DNA of 48,404 nt, taken from the NCBI GenBank assembly GCA_051252095.1, contig JBPOFK010000018.1:1-48404 (forward strand), written 5' to 3'. Below, piece after piece: positions 35,141-43,054 of this stretch. Below the pieces are notes generated by a model. The model searched no databases. It worked only from the letters and a program-made list of their open reading frames with translations, and was not told the DNA's origin. Each line of letters starts with the position of its first letter. Position 1 is the stretch's first letter. This stretch comes from GCA-2401735 sp051252095 (GTDB lineage Bacteria > Pseudomonadota > Gammaproteobacteria > Burkholderiales > Methylophilaceae). Made by a program: the position numbers and the translations under genes.

Positions 35141-36355
35141 TTAGTTAAGTGCTTTTTCAATTCGGTCTAGTGCAGTTTGTAAGTTTTCCATAGAGGTTGC
35201 AAATGAAACACGGAAGTAGCCTTCAGCACCAAAAGCAGAACCTGGTACAACAGCAACATCAAATTGCTCCAATAAATATTCAGCAAATGCCATATCAGTT
35301 GCCTCTGTAATTTTACCTGCTTTTTGTAAGCTGTTTATTGCCACACGTGCATCTGGAAAAGCGTAAAACGCGCCACCGGCTTTTAAACAGCTTAAGCCGG
35401 GCATGGCATTAAAACGTTTGACCACATACTCATGCCGTTCTTTAAACGCATCTACCATTGGCGTAATACAGGCTTGTGAGCCTTCTAATGCGGCTTGCGC
35501 TGCTACTTGAGAGATGGAGGTTGGATTGCTGGTCGATTGACTTTGTAAAATACCCATTGCCTTAATAATAGCTGCTGGGCCAGCTGCGTAACCGATACGC
35601 CAGCCAGTCATGGAGTATGCTTTTGATACACCATTCAGCACAATACAGCGGTCTTTTAGGGCAGGAGTTGCATTTAGGATATTGTAAAATTGATCGCCTG
35701 TTAAATTGACGTGTTCGTACATATCATCCGTGGCAACCAATACATGCGGGTATTTAAGTAATACTTCACCCAATGCTTTTAGTTCATTTAAGCTGTAAAC
35801 GGCACCAGTCGGGTTTGAAGGGGAGTTGAGCATCAATAATTTTGTTTTAGGGTTGATTGCAGCCTCTAATTGCTCTGGTTTTAATTTGAATCCTTGCTCA
35901 ATACCACATTCAATAATTACCGGTGTTGCTTCGGCAACCAGTGCGATATCTGCGTAACTCACCCAGTAAGGGGCTGGTACGATGACTTCGTCTCCTTTGT
36001 TTAACACCGCGAGACAAAGGTTGAAAATAGTTTGCTTGCCACCAACGCCTACAATGACTTCATCTACTTCATAATCTAAGGCATTGTCTTGTTTAAATTT
36101 GTTCGCAATGGCTTTTTTGAGGCCAGGGATACCTGTTACAGGTGTGTATTTAGTAAACCCTGCATCAATCGCTACTTTAGCTGCATCTTTGATATGTTGG
36201 GGTGTGTCAAAATCAGGCTCTCCAGCAGCCAGCCCAATGATAGGCCTGCCTTCTGCTTTATATTTTCCTGCTTTTGCTGTAATTGCAAGGGTAGGTGATT
36301 CTTTAATGCTCAATACACGTGTTGAGAGAATAGGCTGAGTCGAAGAGTTTGCCAA
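35141..36355 (-). CDS. aspC: Aspartate aminotransferase (class I, Ib type)
   Basis: Transfers the amino group between aspartate/2-oxoglutarate and oxaloacetate/glutamate using PLP. The 404-residue protein has GLAAGEPDFDTP and KYTPVTGIPGLKKAIA at the N-terminus, SPSNPTGAVY, the Schiff-base lysine in VLNGVSKAYSMTGWRIGYA, and the substrate Arg in YFRVSFAT. The SFAT/GEPDF signatures are those of subgroup Ib (AatA), found in most betaproteobacteria. The start is a TTG (36355) with AAGGAAAG a few bases upstream; no ATG is better placed. The gene is in one direction with the tRNA-Asn, and a terminator separates it from the upstream protease gene. Confidence 0.94.
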   Translation of the reverse strand: MANSSTQPILSTRVLSIKESPTLAITAKAGKYKAEGRPIIGLAAGEPDFDTPQHIKDAAKVAIDAGFTKYTPVTGIPGLKKAIANKFKQDNALDYEVDEVIVGVGGKQTIFNLCLAVLNKGDEVIVPAPYWVSYADIALVAEATPVIIECGIEQGFKLKPEQLEAAINPKTKLLMLNSPSNPTGAVYSLNELKALGEVLLKYPHVLVATDDMYEHVNLTGDQFYNILNATPALKDRCIVLNGVSKAYSMTGWRIGYAAGPAAIIKAMGILQSQSTSNPTSISQVAAQAALEGSQACITPMVDAFKERHEYVVKRFNAMPGLSCLKAGGAFYAFPDARVAINSLQKAGKITEATDMAFAEYLLEQFDVAVVPGSAFGAEGYFRVSFATSMENLQTALDRIEKALN

Positions 36356-36467
36356 AATGCGCTTTCCTTAATGCAAGATAATATTGAATATGTTCTTATG
36401 GTTTTTAATTTAACCTTGCATTTTACGCAAAAAAACGTTGTTTAGGTGTAGCCTCTTTGCGCAAATA

Positions 36468-36497
36468 GTAAAAAAGCCCCATTTCGGGCTTTTTTAC
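36468..36497 (-). terminator. Rho-independent terminator after the protease gene
   Basis: AAAAAAGCCC (36470-36479) and GGGCTTTTTT (36486-36495) form a perfect 10-bp stem with loop CATTTC, flanked by GT and AC, and U-rich in either direction. The stop codon of the protease gene touches its edge at 36497-36499, so it begins directly at the end of that gene, upstream of aspC. Confidence 0.9.
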
Positions 36498-37510
36498 TAG
36501 CAGTTCGCATTACATTCATTGAATGCTTTATATTGTTCGCCAACTTCTTTATCAATTTTGATGAGTTCGGCGTATACATGGTTGAGTGATTTTTGGTCGC
36601 CACTATTTTTGGCTAGGTTGCCAACTTTCATTAATGCATCAATGTTATTAGCATCTAATGCGATTGATTGCTCATAGTATTGTTTTGCTAAATCAAGATT
36701 TCCTAGCTTTTCTTGACTAACACCTAGTGCCATCCATGCATCTGGGCTTTTTGGCTCTGCCTCGCTCCACCTGGTAGCTACTTCTTCTAATTTTGGCCAA
36801 TCATAGCGTGACTCTGGCACTGCGGCTTGCATGTAGAAGGGTTTCTTGTCTTCATCTTCTTCCCACAAGGCTTTCCCTGTAATCGGAAATTTGGTTTCTT
36901 CTGGTAGTTTTTTAAGCACTTCTATCCATTCAACTGGCAGTGCAAAGTGAATGCTGCCACCTTTACCAGCGGTTTTAAATGTATTAATACCAATAAGGTA
37001 CCCATCCATGTTGTATAAGCCGCTACCGCTCGCACCCATTAAAAATTTTGCATTGGTGCGAATGATGTTGCCAGGATTTCCTGCATAGAGACCATTAACG
37101 CTTCCCATTGAAGTTAGTGGTGCAGGCGAGCCACTTGAGTGGCCTATGCCAGCAACTTCTTGTCCACGTTTAAGCGATAAGCTTTCACCAATTCGCACTG
37201 GATCTAAAGGCAGCTGGTCAGTCGTAACCAAACATAAGTCGTGCCATGTATCTGCTCTAACGGTCTTGATGGCATAACTATCTTGACCTCTTGATATCCA
37301 TGGTTGGTTAGTACTTCTAAAAACATGACAATTAGTAATAACGGTGTCTTTATCAACGACGACGCCAGAACCATAGGCGAGGCCGCCCGTTTGGTTATAA
37401 CCGCGTATCATCACAGTACTAAAATAGGACTTAATAAGTGCTTGCTTGTCGTAAGCAAAAGCAGTGGTAGCGCTTACTAGTAAAGCGCAGAAAATGATAA
37501 TAATTTGCAT
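36497..37510 (-). CDS. Exported trypsin-like serine protease with C-terminal TPRs
   Basis: A 337-residue secreted protein: signal peptide (about 1-19, ending AFA), a trypsin-like/HtrA-like protease domain with catalytic triad His62 (TNCHVF), Asp91 (WHDLCLV) and Ser161 (GASGSGLY), and two tetratricopeptide-like repeats near residues 262-325 (AWMALGVSQEKLGNLDLAKQ). No PDZ domain and no second membrane segment. It is likely a periplasmic protease or protein-binding pseudo-chaperone with TPR-based partner recruitment. The ATG at 37510 lies about 150 nt from the divergent uvrB start, so the two share an intergenic promoter region. It is separated from aspC by a terminator. Substrate unknown. Confidence 0.85.
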   Translation of the reverse strand: MQIIIIFCALLVSATTAFAYDKQALIKSYFSTVMIRGYNQTGGLAYGSGVVVDKDTVITNCHVFRSTNQPWISRGQDSYAIKTVRADTWHDLCLVTTDQLPLDPVRIGESLSLKRGQEVAGIGHSSGSPAPLTSMGSVNGLYAGNPGNIIRTNAKFLMGASGSGLYNMDGYLIGINTFKTAGKGGSIHFALPVEWIEVLKKLPEETKFPITGKALWEEDEDKKPFYMQAAVPESRYDWPKLEEVATRWSEAEPKSPDAWMALGVSQEKLGNLDLAKQYYEQSIALDANNIDALMKVGNLAKNSGDQKSLNHVYAELIKIDKEVGEQYKAFNECNANC

Positions 37511-37666
37511 GATATGTTAGTGTTCTCGAATAATTTTCTATTAACACTGACTCTACTATGCGCACAAAGTTCTACAATTTAGTTATCTTAGTGGTAGAGA
37601 AGCCTTAATCAATATGTGTAAAGCCTGTTAAAATCTATCGTTGATTTTAATGTATAGAGATGATGT

Positions 37667-39685
37667 GTGATTGTTACCTTTCCAAACAGTAAGTATCAGC
37701 TTCACCAACCTTTCCCGCCTGCAGGAGACCAGCCAAAAGCCATTGACCAATTGGAAAAAGGCATTAGAGATGGGTTGAAATATCAAACATTGCTAGGGGT
37801 AACTGGCTCTGGCAAGACTTATACGATGGCCAACGTGATTGCAAGAATGGGACGGCCAGCGATTGTGATGGCGCCGAATAAAACATTGGCTGCGCAGCTG
37901 TATAGTGAATTTAGAGAGTTTTTCCCTAATAATTCTGTTGAGTATTTTGTTAGTTACTATGATTACTATCAACCTGAAGCTTATGTGCCTTCACGTGATT
38001 TATTTATCGAAAAAGACTCCAGTATTAATGACCATATTGAGCAAATGCGATTGTCGGCCACCAAGGCTTTACTTGAGCGTGAAGACAGTATTATTGTCGC
38101 TTCTGTTTCTGCTATTTATGGTATCGGTGACCCGCAAGATTATCATGCTATGGTTTTACACCTAAAGCAGGGCGATAAAATGAAACAGCGCGATGCCATT
38201 GAAATCTTAATTGGCATGCAATACCAGCGGAACGATTTTGATTTTAGCCGTGGTTCGTTCAGAGTTCGTGGCGACATAATTGATATTTTTCCTGCGGAAA
38301 ATAATGAGACAGCCGTGCGTGTGAGCTTGTTTGATGATGAAGTTGAAACCATTTCATTATTTGACCCATTAACGGGTGAGATTTTTAATAAATTACCACG
38401 CTTTACGATATATCCTAAAAGCCACTATGTAACGACTAGAGATACCACAGTCAGGGCGATGGAAACGATTAAAGTTGAATTACGCGAACGCGTGGACTTC
38501 TTTGTGAAAGAGCAAAAGTTAGTTGAAGCACAGCGTATTGAGCAGCGCACCCGCTTTGATTTAGAGATGCTCAATGAAATTGGCTTTTGTAAAGGTATTG
38601 AAAATTACTCCAGACATTTGTCAGGTGCGAAGCCTGGAGAACCCCCACCAACACTGATTGATTACTTACCAAAAGACGCGCTGATGATCTTGGACGAAAG
38701 CCATGTCACCATTCCACAAATTGGTGCAATGTATAAAGGTGATAGGGCGCGAAAAAGTAATTTGGTCGACTATGGCTGGCGTTTACCATCAGCCATGGAT
38801 AATCGACCGCTCAAGTTTGAAGAGTTTGAGCGCATCATGCGTCAGGCTGTATTTATCTCAGCCACGCCAGCGGATTACGAAAAAAATCATCAACAGCAAG
38901 TGGTGGAGATGATTGCGCGACCAACAGGGCTGATTGATCCAGAAATCACTGTAAAACCAGCTGATACACAAGTAGATGACTTACTTGGAGAGATTAAGTT
39001 GAGAACAGAAGTGGGGGAGCGTGTATTAGCAACAACCCTAACTAAACGGATGGCAGAGGACTTAACTGACTACCTGAGTGAACATGGTGTGAAAGTGCGT
39101 TATCTGCATAGTGATATTGATACAGTTGAGCGTGTGGAGATTATTCGTGATTTACGTTTAGGTGAGTTTGATGTGTTGGTGGGCATTAACTTGTTACGTG
39201 AAGGTTTGGATATTCCAGAGGTTTCTTTAGTTGCAGTGCTAGACGCTGATAAAGAAGGCTTTTTACGCTCTGAACGTTCTCTTATTCAAACAGCAGGTCG
39301 TGCAGCGCGTAATTTAAATGGCAAAGTGATTTTTTATGCTAATAGAGTCACTAAAAGTATGAAATTGGCAATGGATGAAACTAGTCGACGACGTACGATT
39401 CAAACCGCGTTTAATAAGGAACATGGTATTGAGCCAAAAGGCGTTAGCAAGCGGATTAAAGACATCATTGATGGTGTTTATGATATGGATGAAGGCAAGC
39501 GCGAGCGTAAGGCGGCGCAAGAGCAAGCCAACTATGAAAGCCTGAGTGAAAAGCAGTTGGCTAAAGAACTTAAGCGCATTGAAAAGGCGATGCATGACGC
39601 TGCTAAAAATCTAGAGTTTGAAAAAGCTGCTGAGTATCGAGATCAGTTGAAAAAGCTTCAGGATAAAATATTAATATTAGGATAA
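37667..39685 (+). CDS. uvrB: Excinuclease ABC subunit B
   Basis: DNA-damage recognition helicase subunit of nucleotide excision repair. The 672-residue protein has Walker A GVTGSGKT (about residues 45-52), the beta-hairpin region YYDYYQPEAYVP, helicase motifs LMILDESHVT and SATPADYE, LREGLDIPEVSLVAVLDADKEG, the QTAGRAARN motif VI and a C-terminal UVR domain (ELKRIEKAMHDAAKNLEFEKAAEYRDQL). Length is normal. The start is GTG at 37667, with GAGATGAT in front; the protein begins IVTFPNSKYQLHQPF. The divergent gene is a serine protease. Expression would be expected to respond to DNA damage, but no LexA box is evident in the intergenic region. Confidence 0.98.
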   Translation: MIVTFPNSKYQLHQPFPPAGDQPKAIDQLEKGIRDGLKYQTLLGVTGSGKTYTMANVIARMGRPAIVMAPNKTLAAQLYSEFREFFPNNSVEYFVSYYDYYQPEAYVPSRDLFIEKDSSINDHIEQMRLSATKALLEREDSIIVASVSAIYGIGDPQDYHAMVLHLKQGDKMKQRDAIEILIGMQYQRNDFDFSRGSFRVRGDIIDIFPAENNETAVRVSLFDDEVETISLFDPLTGEIFNKLPRFTIYPKSHYVTTRDTTVRAMETIKVELRERVDFFVKEQKLVEAQRIEQRTRFDLEMLNEIGFCKGIENYSRHLSGAKPGEPPPTLIDYLPKDALMILDESHVTIPQIGAMYKGDRARKSNLVDYGWRLPSAMDNRPLKFEEFERIMRQAVFISATPADYEKNHQQQVVEMIARPTGLIDPEITVKPADTQVDDLLGEIKLRTEVGERVLATTLTKRMAEDLTDYLSEHGVKVRYLHSDIDTVERVEIIRDLRLGEFDVLVGINLLREGLDIPEVSLVAVLDADKEGFLRSERSLIQTAGRAARNLNGKVIFYANRVTKSMKLAMDETSRRRTIQTAFNKEHGIEPKGVSKRIKDIIDGVYDMDEGKRERKAAQEQANYESLSEKQLAKELKRIEKAMHDAAKNLEFEKAAEYRDQLKKLQDKILILG

Positions 39686-39742
39686 TATTAATATTCAATT
39701 AATTAAGAATGTAATTTAAAGTAAATTATTAAGTAAATAAAT

Positions 39743-40015
39743 ATGAATATCGTCGATTATATTGGTAGTTTTGCCGCCACATGTACAACCATTGCTTTTA
39801 TTCCCCAAGCGATTAAGTCTTACCGTACACGGGATTTATCAGGAATCTCTTTACCCATGTATGGTATTTTTACGGCGGGCGTTGCCTTGTGGTTAGTTTA
39901 TGGCTTACTTAAACAAGATTGGCCGATTATTGTTGCTAACACTATTACAGTGGTTTTATCCGCCATGATATTGATTTTAAAAATCATGGAAACTGTTAAA
40001 ACGCAACAAAAGTGA
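39743..40015 (+). CDS. SemiSWEET-type transporter
   Basis: A 90-residue membrane protein with three hydrophobic helices (about residues 5-24, 40-57 and 63-82), the size and shape of bacterial SemiSWEET (MtN3/PQ-loop) transporters, which work as dimers for passive sugar or related flux. The PQ motif AFIPQA at about residues 18-23 and the second conserved element YRTRDLSGISLPMYGIF are present. The substrate is not identifiable from sequence. The 3' end overlaps the earliest possible reading of the rhodanese gene, though that gene's probable start is 42 nt later, so the two are likely cotranscribed. Confidence 0.85.
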   Translation: MNIVDYIGSFAATCTTIAFIPQAIKSYRTRDLSGISLPMYGIFTAGVALWLVYGLLKQDWPIIVANTITVVLSAMILILKIMETVKTQQK

Positions 40016-40056
40016 TACTTTACTGTCTGAATTTATATATCTACACACTAGAGAAG

Positions 40057-40464
40057 ATGATGAAACTTTTTAATCTAATCAAGCTAGCAGTTGGTATGTT
40101 TCTCACATTGTTGATGGTTGCTTGCTCAAACGATGTGCCAACTGTCTCACCCAATCAGGCGGCTGAAATGCTAAATAAACAAGAAGCGATTATGGTTGAT
40201 GTTCGTGAGAAAGATGAACGAAACGAACAACATATTAAAGACACATTATTTATTCCATTAGCCCAGTTAGATAGTCGAATCGGTGAGCTGGCTGAGTATA
40301 AAAATAGCCCCATTATTCTGCAGTGCAGAAGTGGAAAGCGCTCTAATATTGCTGCTACAAGCCTGATGAAAGCAGGTTTTACAAAAGTGTTAAATCTGGA
40401 TGGTGGAATACTGGCTTGGGATAAACATGGCCTAGCGACGGTAAAAAGCATCACTAGCAAATAA
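40057..40464 (+). CDS. Rhodanese-domain lipoprotein
   Basis: A 135-residue single-domain rhodanese (sulfurtransferase fold) with a lipobox: FLTLLMVAC at residues 14-22 places it in the membrane with its domain in the periplasm. The active-site loop is LQCRSGKRS, so the nucleophilic Cys and the basic cradle of an active rhodanese are present; DVREKDE and LDGGILAW complete the domain. The ATG at 40057 (or 40060) has GAGAAG in front; a longer in-frame reading from 40012 lacks support. Sulfur donor and physiological acceptor are unknown. Follows the SemiSWEET gene and precedes a DNase I-fold gene by 81 nt. Confidence 0.88.
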   Translation: MMKLFNLIKLAVGMFLTLLMVACSNDVPTVSPNQAAEMLNKQEAIMVDVREKDERNEQHIKDTLFIPLAQLDSRIGELAEYKNSPIILQCRSGKRSNIAATSLMKAGFTKVLNLDGGILAWDKHGLATVKSITSK

Positions 40465-40545
40465 GCATAAAGGGTAGAGTAAACAAAGTGTCTCTAAATT
40501 AATGTTATATGTATCTGCTAGAATGGTTCGCTATTAGTTAACTGA

Positions 40546-41754
40546 ATGTATGCAATGACTGAGTTTACCATTGGTAGCTTTAACGTAAAAAATCTTATCG
40601 GACCAGATCAAGAGTATTACCGTTTTGAATCTTATACACTAGAAGAGTACGCCTGGAAGCAAAATTGGTTAGCGAATCAACTGTTAACGATGAATGCAGA
40701 TATTGTGTGTTTTCAAGAGATATTCGATACAACTTCATTACAGTCTGTTATTGATGAGACCAATCTGGCGGCAGAGACGCTTAATAGTAGTGTCATACCA
40801 GATAATTCAAAGCAGTATCACCGTAAAGCCATCTTTAAAAAACTCAATTTTGCACCATATAGCAAGGCGCAACTATGCTTTGCGCCTAATATCAATGATG
40901 GCGAACCTGGCAACCGAAGGCCGGGCTTGGCTATGCTGTCACGCTATGGTTTTGAAGGCTTACCAGTAGTAATACAGCAACTTGATGAACCATTGATTAT
41001 TAATTTCCCTGAAGATGGCTATAGCAGCAGTGCAAAAGCAGGTAGCTACACACTAGAACGTCTTTCACGCCCAATTATTAAAGCCAAAATTAAAATTGGC
41101 AACCATGTGATTACCGTTTTTAACTGCCACCTCAAATCTAAACTAGGTGAATACATTAAGCCATTAGATGCGGGTTTTGCCCCAGAGACTGATTTAGTTC
41201 ATTATTTACCTGCACAAAGAGCATTGGGAGAGCTGCGTGCGCAATTACGCCGGAGTGCAGAGGCTTATGTGCTACGTAAGTTGATTACAGAAGAGTTGGT
41301 GCAAGATAGGCCTGTCATGGTGCTAGGGGATTTTAATGATAGTGAGTATTCCGTTTCATCGTCGATGATTAAAGGTGAAAGGCCATTTAAGAACTATGCA
41401 TGGATGCGCAGGCACGATGCACAACATAAAAGTGACCGATACTCAGAGCAAGATGACCTAGTCATACGCGCGCAAATTGAGCAATACCAACTCACAAGTG
41501 CCGAGATGCAGTTTATTAAGCGTAGCCAGCGTGACATGGTCTATACCTCAGCTTTTGGTGGTGTGTATGAAAGTATCGACCAAATCCTAATGTCGCAACA
41601 CTTTATCGAAGGCTCTGCCAACAACATTGGTGCGATGGATTACTTTAGTGTGTTTAATGATCACATTACCGATGGCGCGCACGCCGATGCACCATATAAT
41701 AAACTAGCATCAGATCATGGTCAGATTGTGGCGCATATGCGGTTGCATTTATAG
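40546..41754 (+). CDS. Endonuclease/exonuclease/phosphatase-family protein
   Basis: A 402-residue protein of the DNase I-like metal-dependent hydrolase fold. Conserved pieces are FTIGSFNVKNLI, VCFQEIF with the metal-binding Glu, FNCHLKSK, VMVLGDFNDSEYS (metal Asp/Asn) and the terminal SDHGQIVAHM with the catalytic Asp-His pair. It lacks an obvious signal peptide, so it appears cytoplasmic; family members cleave nucleic acids or phosphoester lipids, and the substrate here cannot be determined. The ATG at 40546 is followed by another at 40555 that gives a nearly identical protein; neither has a good ribosome site. Gene neighbours (rhodanese, EAL protein) give no functional hint. Confidence 0.85.
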   Translation: MYAMTEFTIGSFNVKNLIGPDQEYYRFESYTLEEYAWKQNWLANQLLTMNADIVCFQEIFDTTSLQSVIDETNLAAETLNSSVIPDNSKQYHRKAIFKKLNFAPYSKAQLCFAPNINDGEPGNRRPGLAMLSRYGFEGLPVVIQQLDEPLIINFPEDGYSSSAKAGSYTLERLSRPIIKAKIKIGNHVITVFNCHLKSKLGEYIKPLDAGFAPETDLVHYLPAQRALGELRAQLRRSAEAYVLRKLITEELVQDRPVMVLGDFNDSEYSVSSSMIKGERPFKNYAWMRRHDAQHKSDRYSEQDDLVIRAQIEQYQLTSAEMQFIKRSQRDMVYTSAFGGVYESIDQILMSQHFIEGSANNIGAMDYFSVFNDHITDGAHADAPYNKLASDHGQIVAHMRLHL

Positions 41755-41786
41755 GTGTTGTGGGAGTGTGTAACCGATAGTATGAC

Positions 41787-42578
41787 TCACGACAGCCAAG
41801 CTACTTCATTAACAAGCCCTTGTGACCTAAAGCTAGGTTTGCAAAATAAATATCCTTGAAACAAGTGGATGCCATAGTCTAGAAGTGTATTTCTTTCTGC
41901 TAGCGTCTCAATACCTTCTGCAATAATCGTAATATTCAGTTCTTCGCACATGCGAATCACTGCTCTAATAATCGATTGTTTTGATTGACTTTTATCAATA
42001 TCTCGAATCAAGTGCATGTCGATTTTTAGAATGTCTGGTTGAAAGTTAGCAATAAAGTTTAAACCTGCATAACCAGCACCAAAGTCATCTATAGCGGTTT
42101 TAAAGCCCAGTTTTTTATACTCTTGACCTATGTTAACAATATGCGCAGCATCCTCAACCAGCTCTTGCTCATTAAATTCAAAAATTATATTTTTGGTTGG
42201 AAAGTTGTAGCTGTAGCATGCTTCTAGTGTTGTGAGTAATGACCTTGCTGGGTTATTGACGGCATTTGGCATAAAGTTGATAGAAAGCATGCCTTGAATG
42301 CCGGCAGCATGAGCTGACTTAATCGCTTTGACACGGCATGCTTGATCAAACTGATGCCTTTGCTTTACTTGGCTTAGTATTGTTGCAGCTGGGCTACCGT
42401 CAGTACCGCGAACCAAAGCCTCATGACCATATATATTTTTGCTAATCATATTAACGATGGGTTGGAACGCGAAATCGTAGTCAAAGCTGGGATGCGGACT
42501 TTGTCCAGTATGCGAATATCGAGCGGTATGATCGGTTCTTGCTATCGGTGATATTTTTAATATTGGTAATGAAAGCAT
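41787..42578 (-). CDS. EAL-domain c-di-GMP phosphodiesterase
   Basis: A 263-residue protein almost entirely made up of an EAL domain: EALVRGTDG (EAL motif), INFMPNAV (metal Asn), FEFNEQELV, IDDFGAGYAGLNF (the DDFG loop), DILKIDMHLI, AEGIE and QGYLF. All metal and substrate residues are present, so it should hydrolyse c-di-GMP to pGpG. There is no membrane anchor or sensor domain other than about 25 residues at the N-terminus. The ATG at 42578 has AGGGG 7 nt before it. It stands alone, facing away from the multidomain GGDEF-EAL gene across a 476-nt gap. Confidence 0.9.
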   Translation of the reverse strand: MLSLPILKISPIARTDHTARYSHTGQSPHPSFDYDFAFQPIVNMISKNIYGHEALVRGTDGSPAATILSQVKQRHQFDQACRVKAIKSAHAAGIQGMLSINFMPNAVNNPARSLLTTLEACYSYNFPTKNIIFEFNEQELVEDAAHIVNIGQEYKKLGFKTAIDDFGAGYAGLNFIANFQPDILKIDMHLIRDIDKSQSKQSIIRAVIRMCEELNITIIAEGIETLAERNTLLDYGIHLFQGYLFCKPSFRSQGLVNEVAWLS

Positions 42579-43054
42579 GATAAACCCCTGTCAACGTGTT
42601 ATAGAAACGTAAATAGTTGTTATTGCTCAATTGATTATACCGACAAGCTAAAAGGAGATTGTAAAACATTATTAAATGGGCTTTACATACTGCGATGATC
42701 AACAGTTTATTTTAAAACCTATTAATAGTTGATTTAACAAGATTAAAGTGCAGGAATAGCATCTCGTTTTAAAAAATAATTGTGAACTTATTACTTGACC
42801 ACGCATACTAAGTTGCTACCTTAGAAGGATATATCAACTAGTTTTCGGTAATGTTAATAGCCGTTTCCTGCTGACTAGTGCAAAACAATTATATAAAGCT
42901 CAAGCAATATTATTTAGTGCCGTAAAGGTTATTATCTAATAAGGCAAAAAGCTTAATTGTTATATTTTAATCTAATGAAAGAAGCGTATTTGATTGCAGG
43001 GTTCAGCTTTTTCTTCTAAAGTCTAAATTAAATCCTCATAATTATTATAAGCCA
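42579..43054. other. Intergenic region with a remnant of the helicase gene
   Basis: Between the divergent EAL and PAS-GGDEF-EAL genes lies 476 nt without a credible ORF or RNA gene. Most of it is AT-rich and unremarkable; promoters for both flanking genes must lie here, though none is clear. The one recognisable element is a 55-nt segment at 42753-42807 similar to the 3' part of the helicase gene downstream (see that feature). Confidence 0.7.
42753..42807 (-). pseudogene. Degraded remnant of the 3' part of a SUV3-type helicase gene
   Basis: The segment aligns to 46123-46178 of the helicase gene with about 45 of 56 positions identical, including uninterrupted GGAATAGCATCTCG and ACCACGCATA. 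Read on the minus strand, it resembles the helicase residues YAWLSYKFPTIFTNRDAIP but carries a 1-nt deletion and a stop. It therefore looks like an old, decaying partial duplicate on the same strand as the intact gene, on the other side of the PAS-GGDEF-EAL gene. Confidence 0.6.

Noticed and set aside
39660..39742. AT-rich repeats after uvrB as a terminator
   Set aside because: Runs of AATATTA pair only weakly and no GC stem is present.
42481..42702. 73-codon reverse frame at the EAL gene start
   Set aside because: Overlaps the EAL coding region in another frame and lacks protein-like composition.
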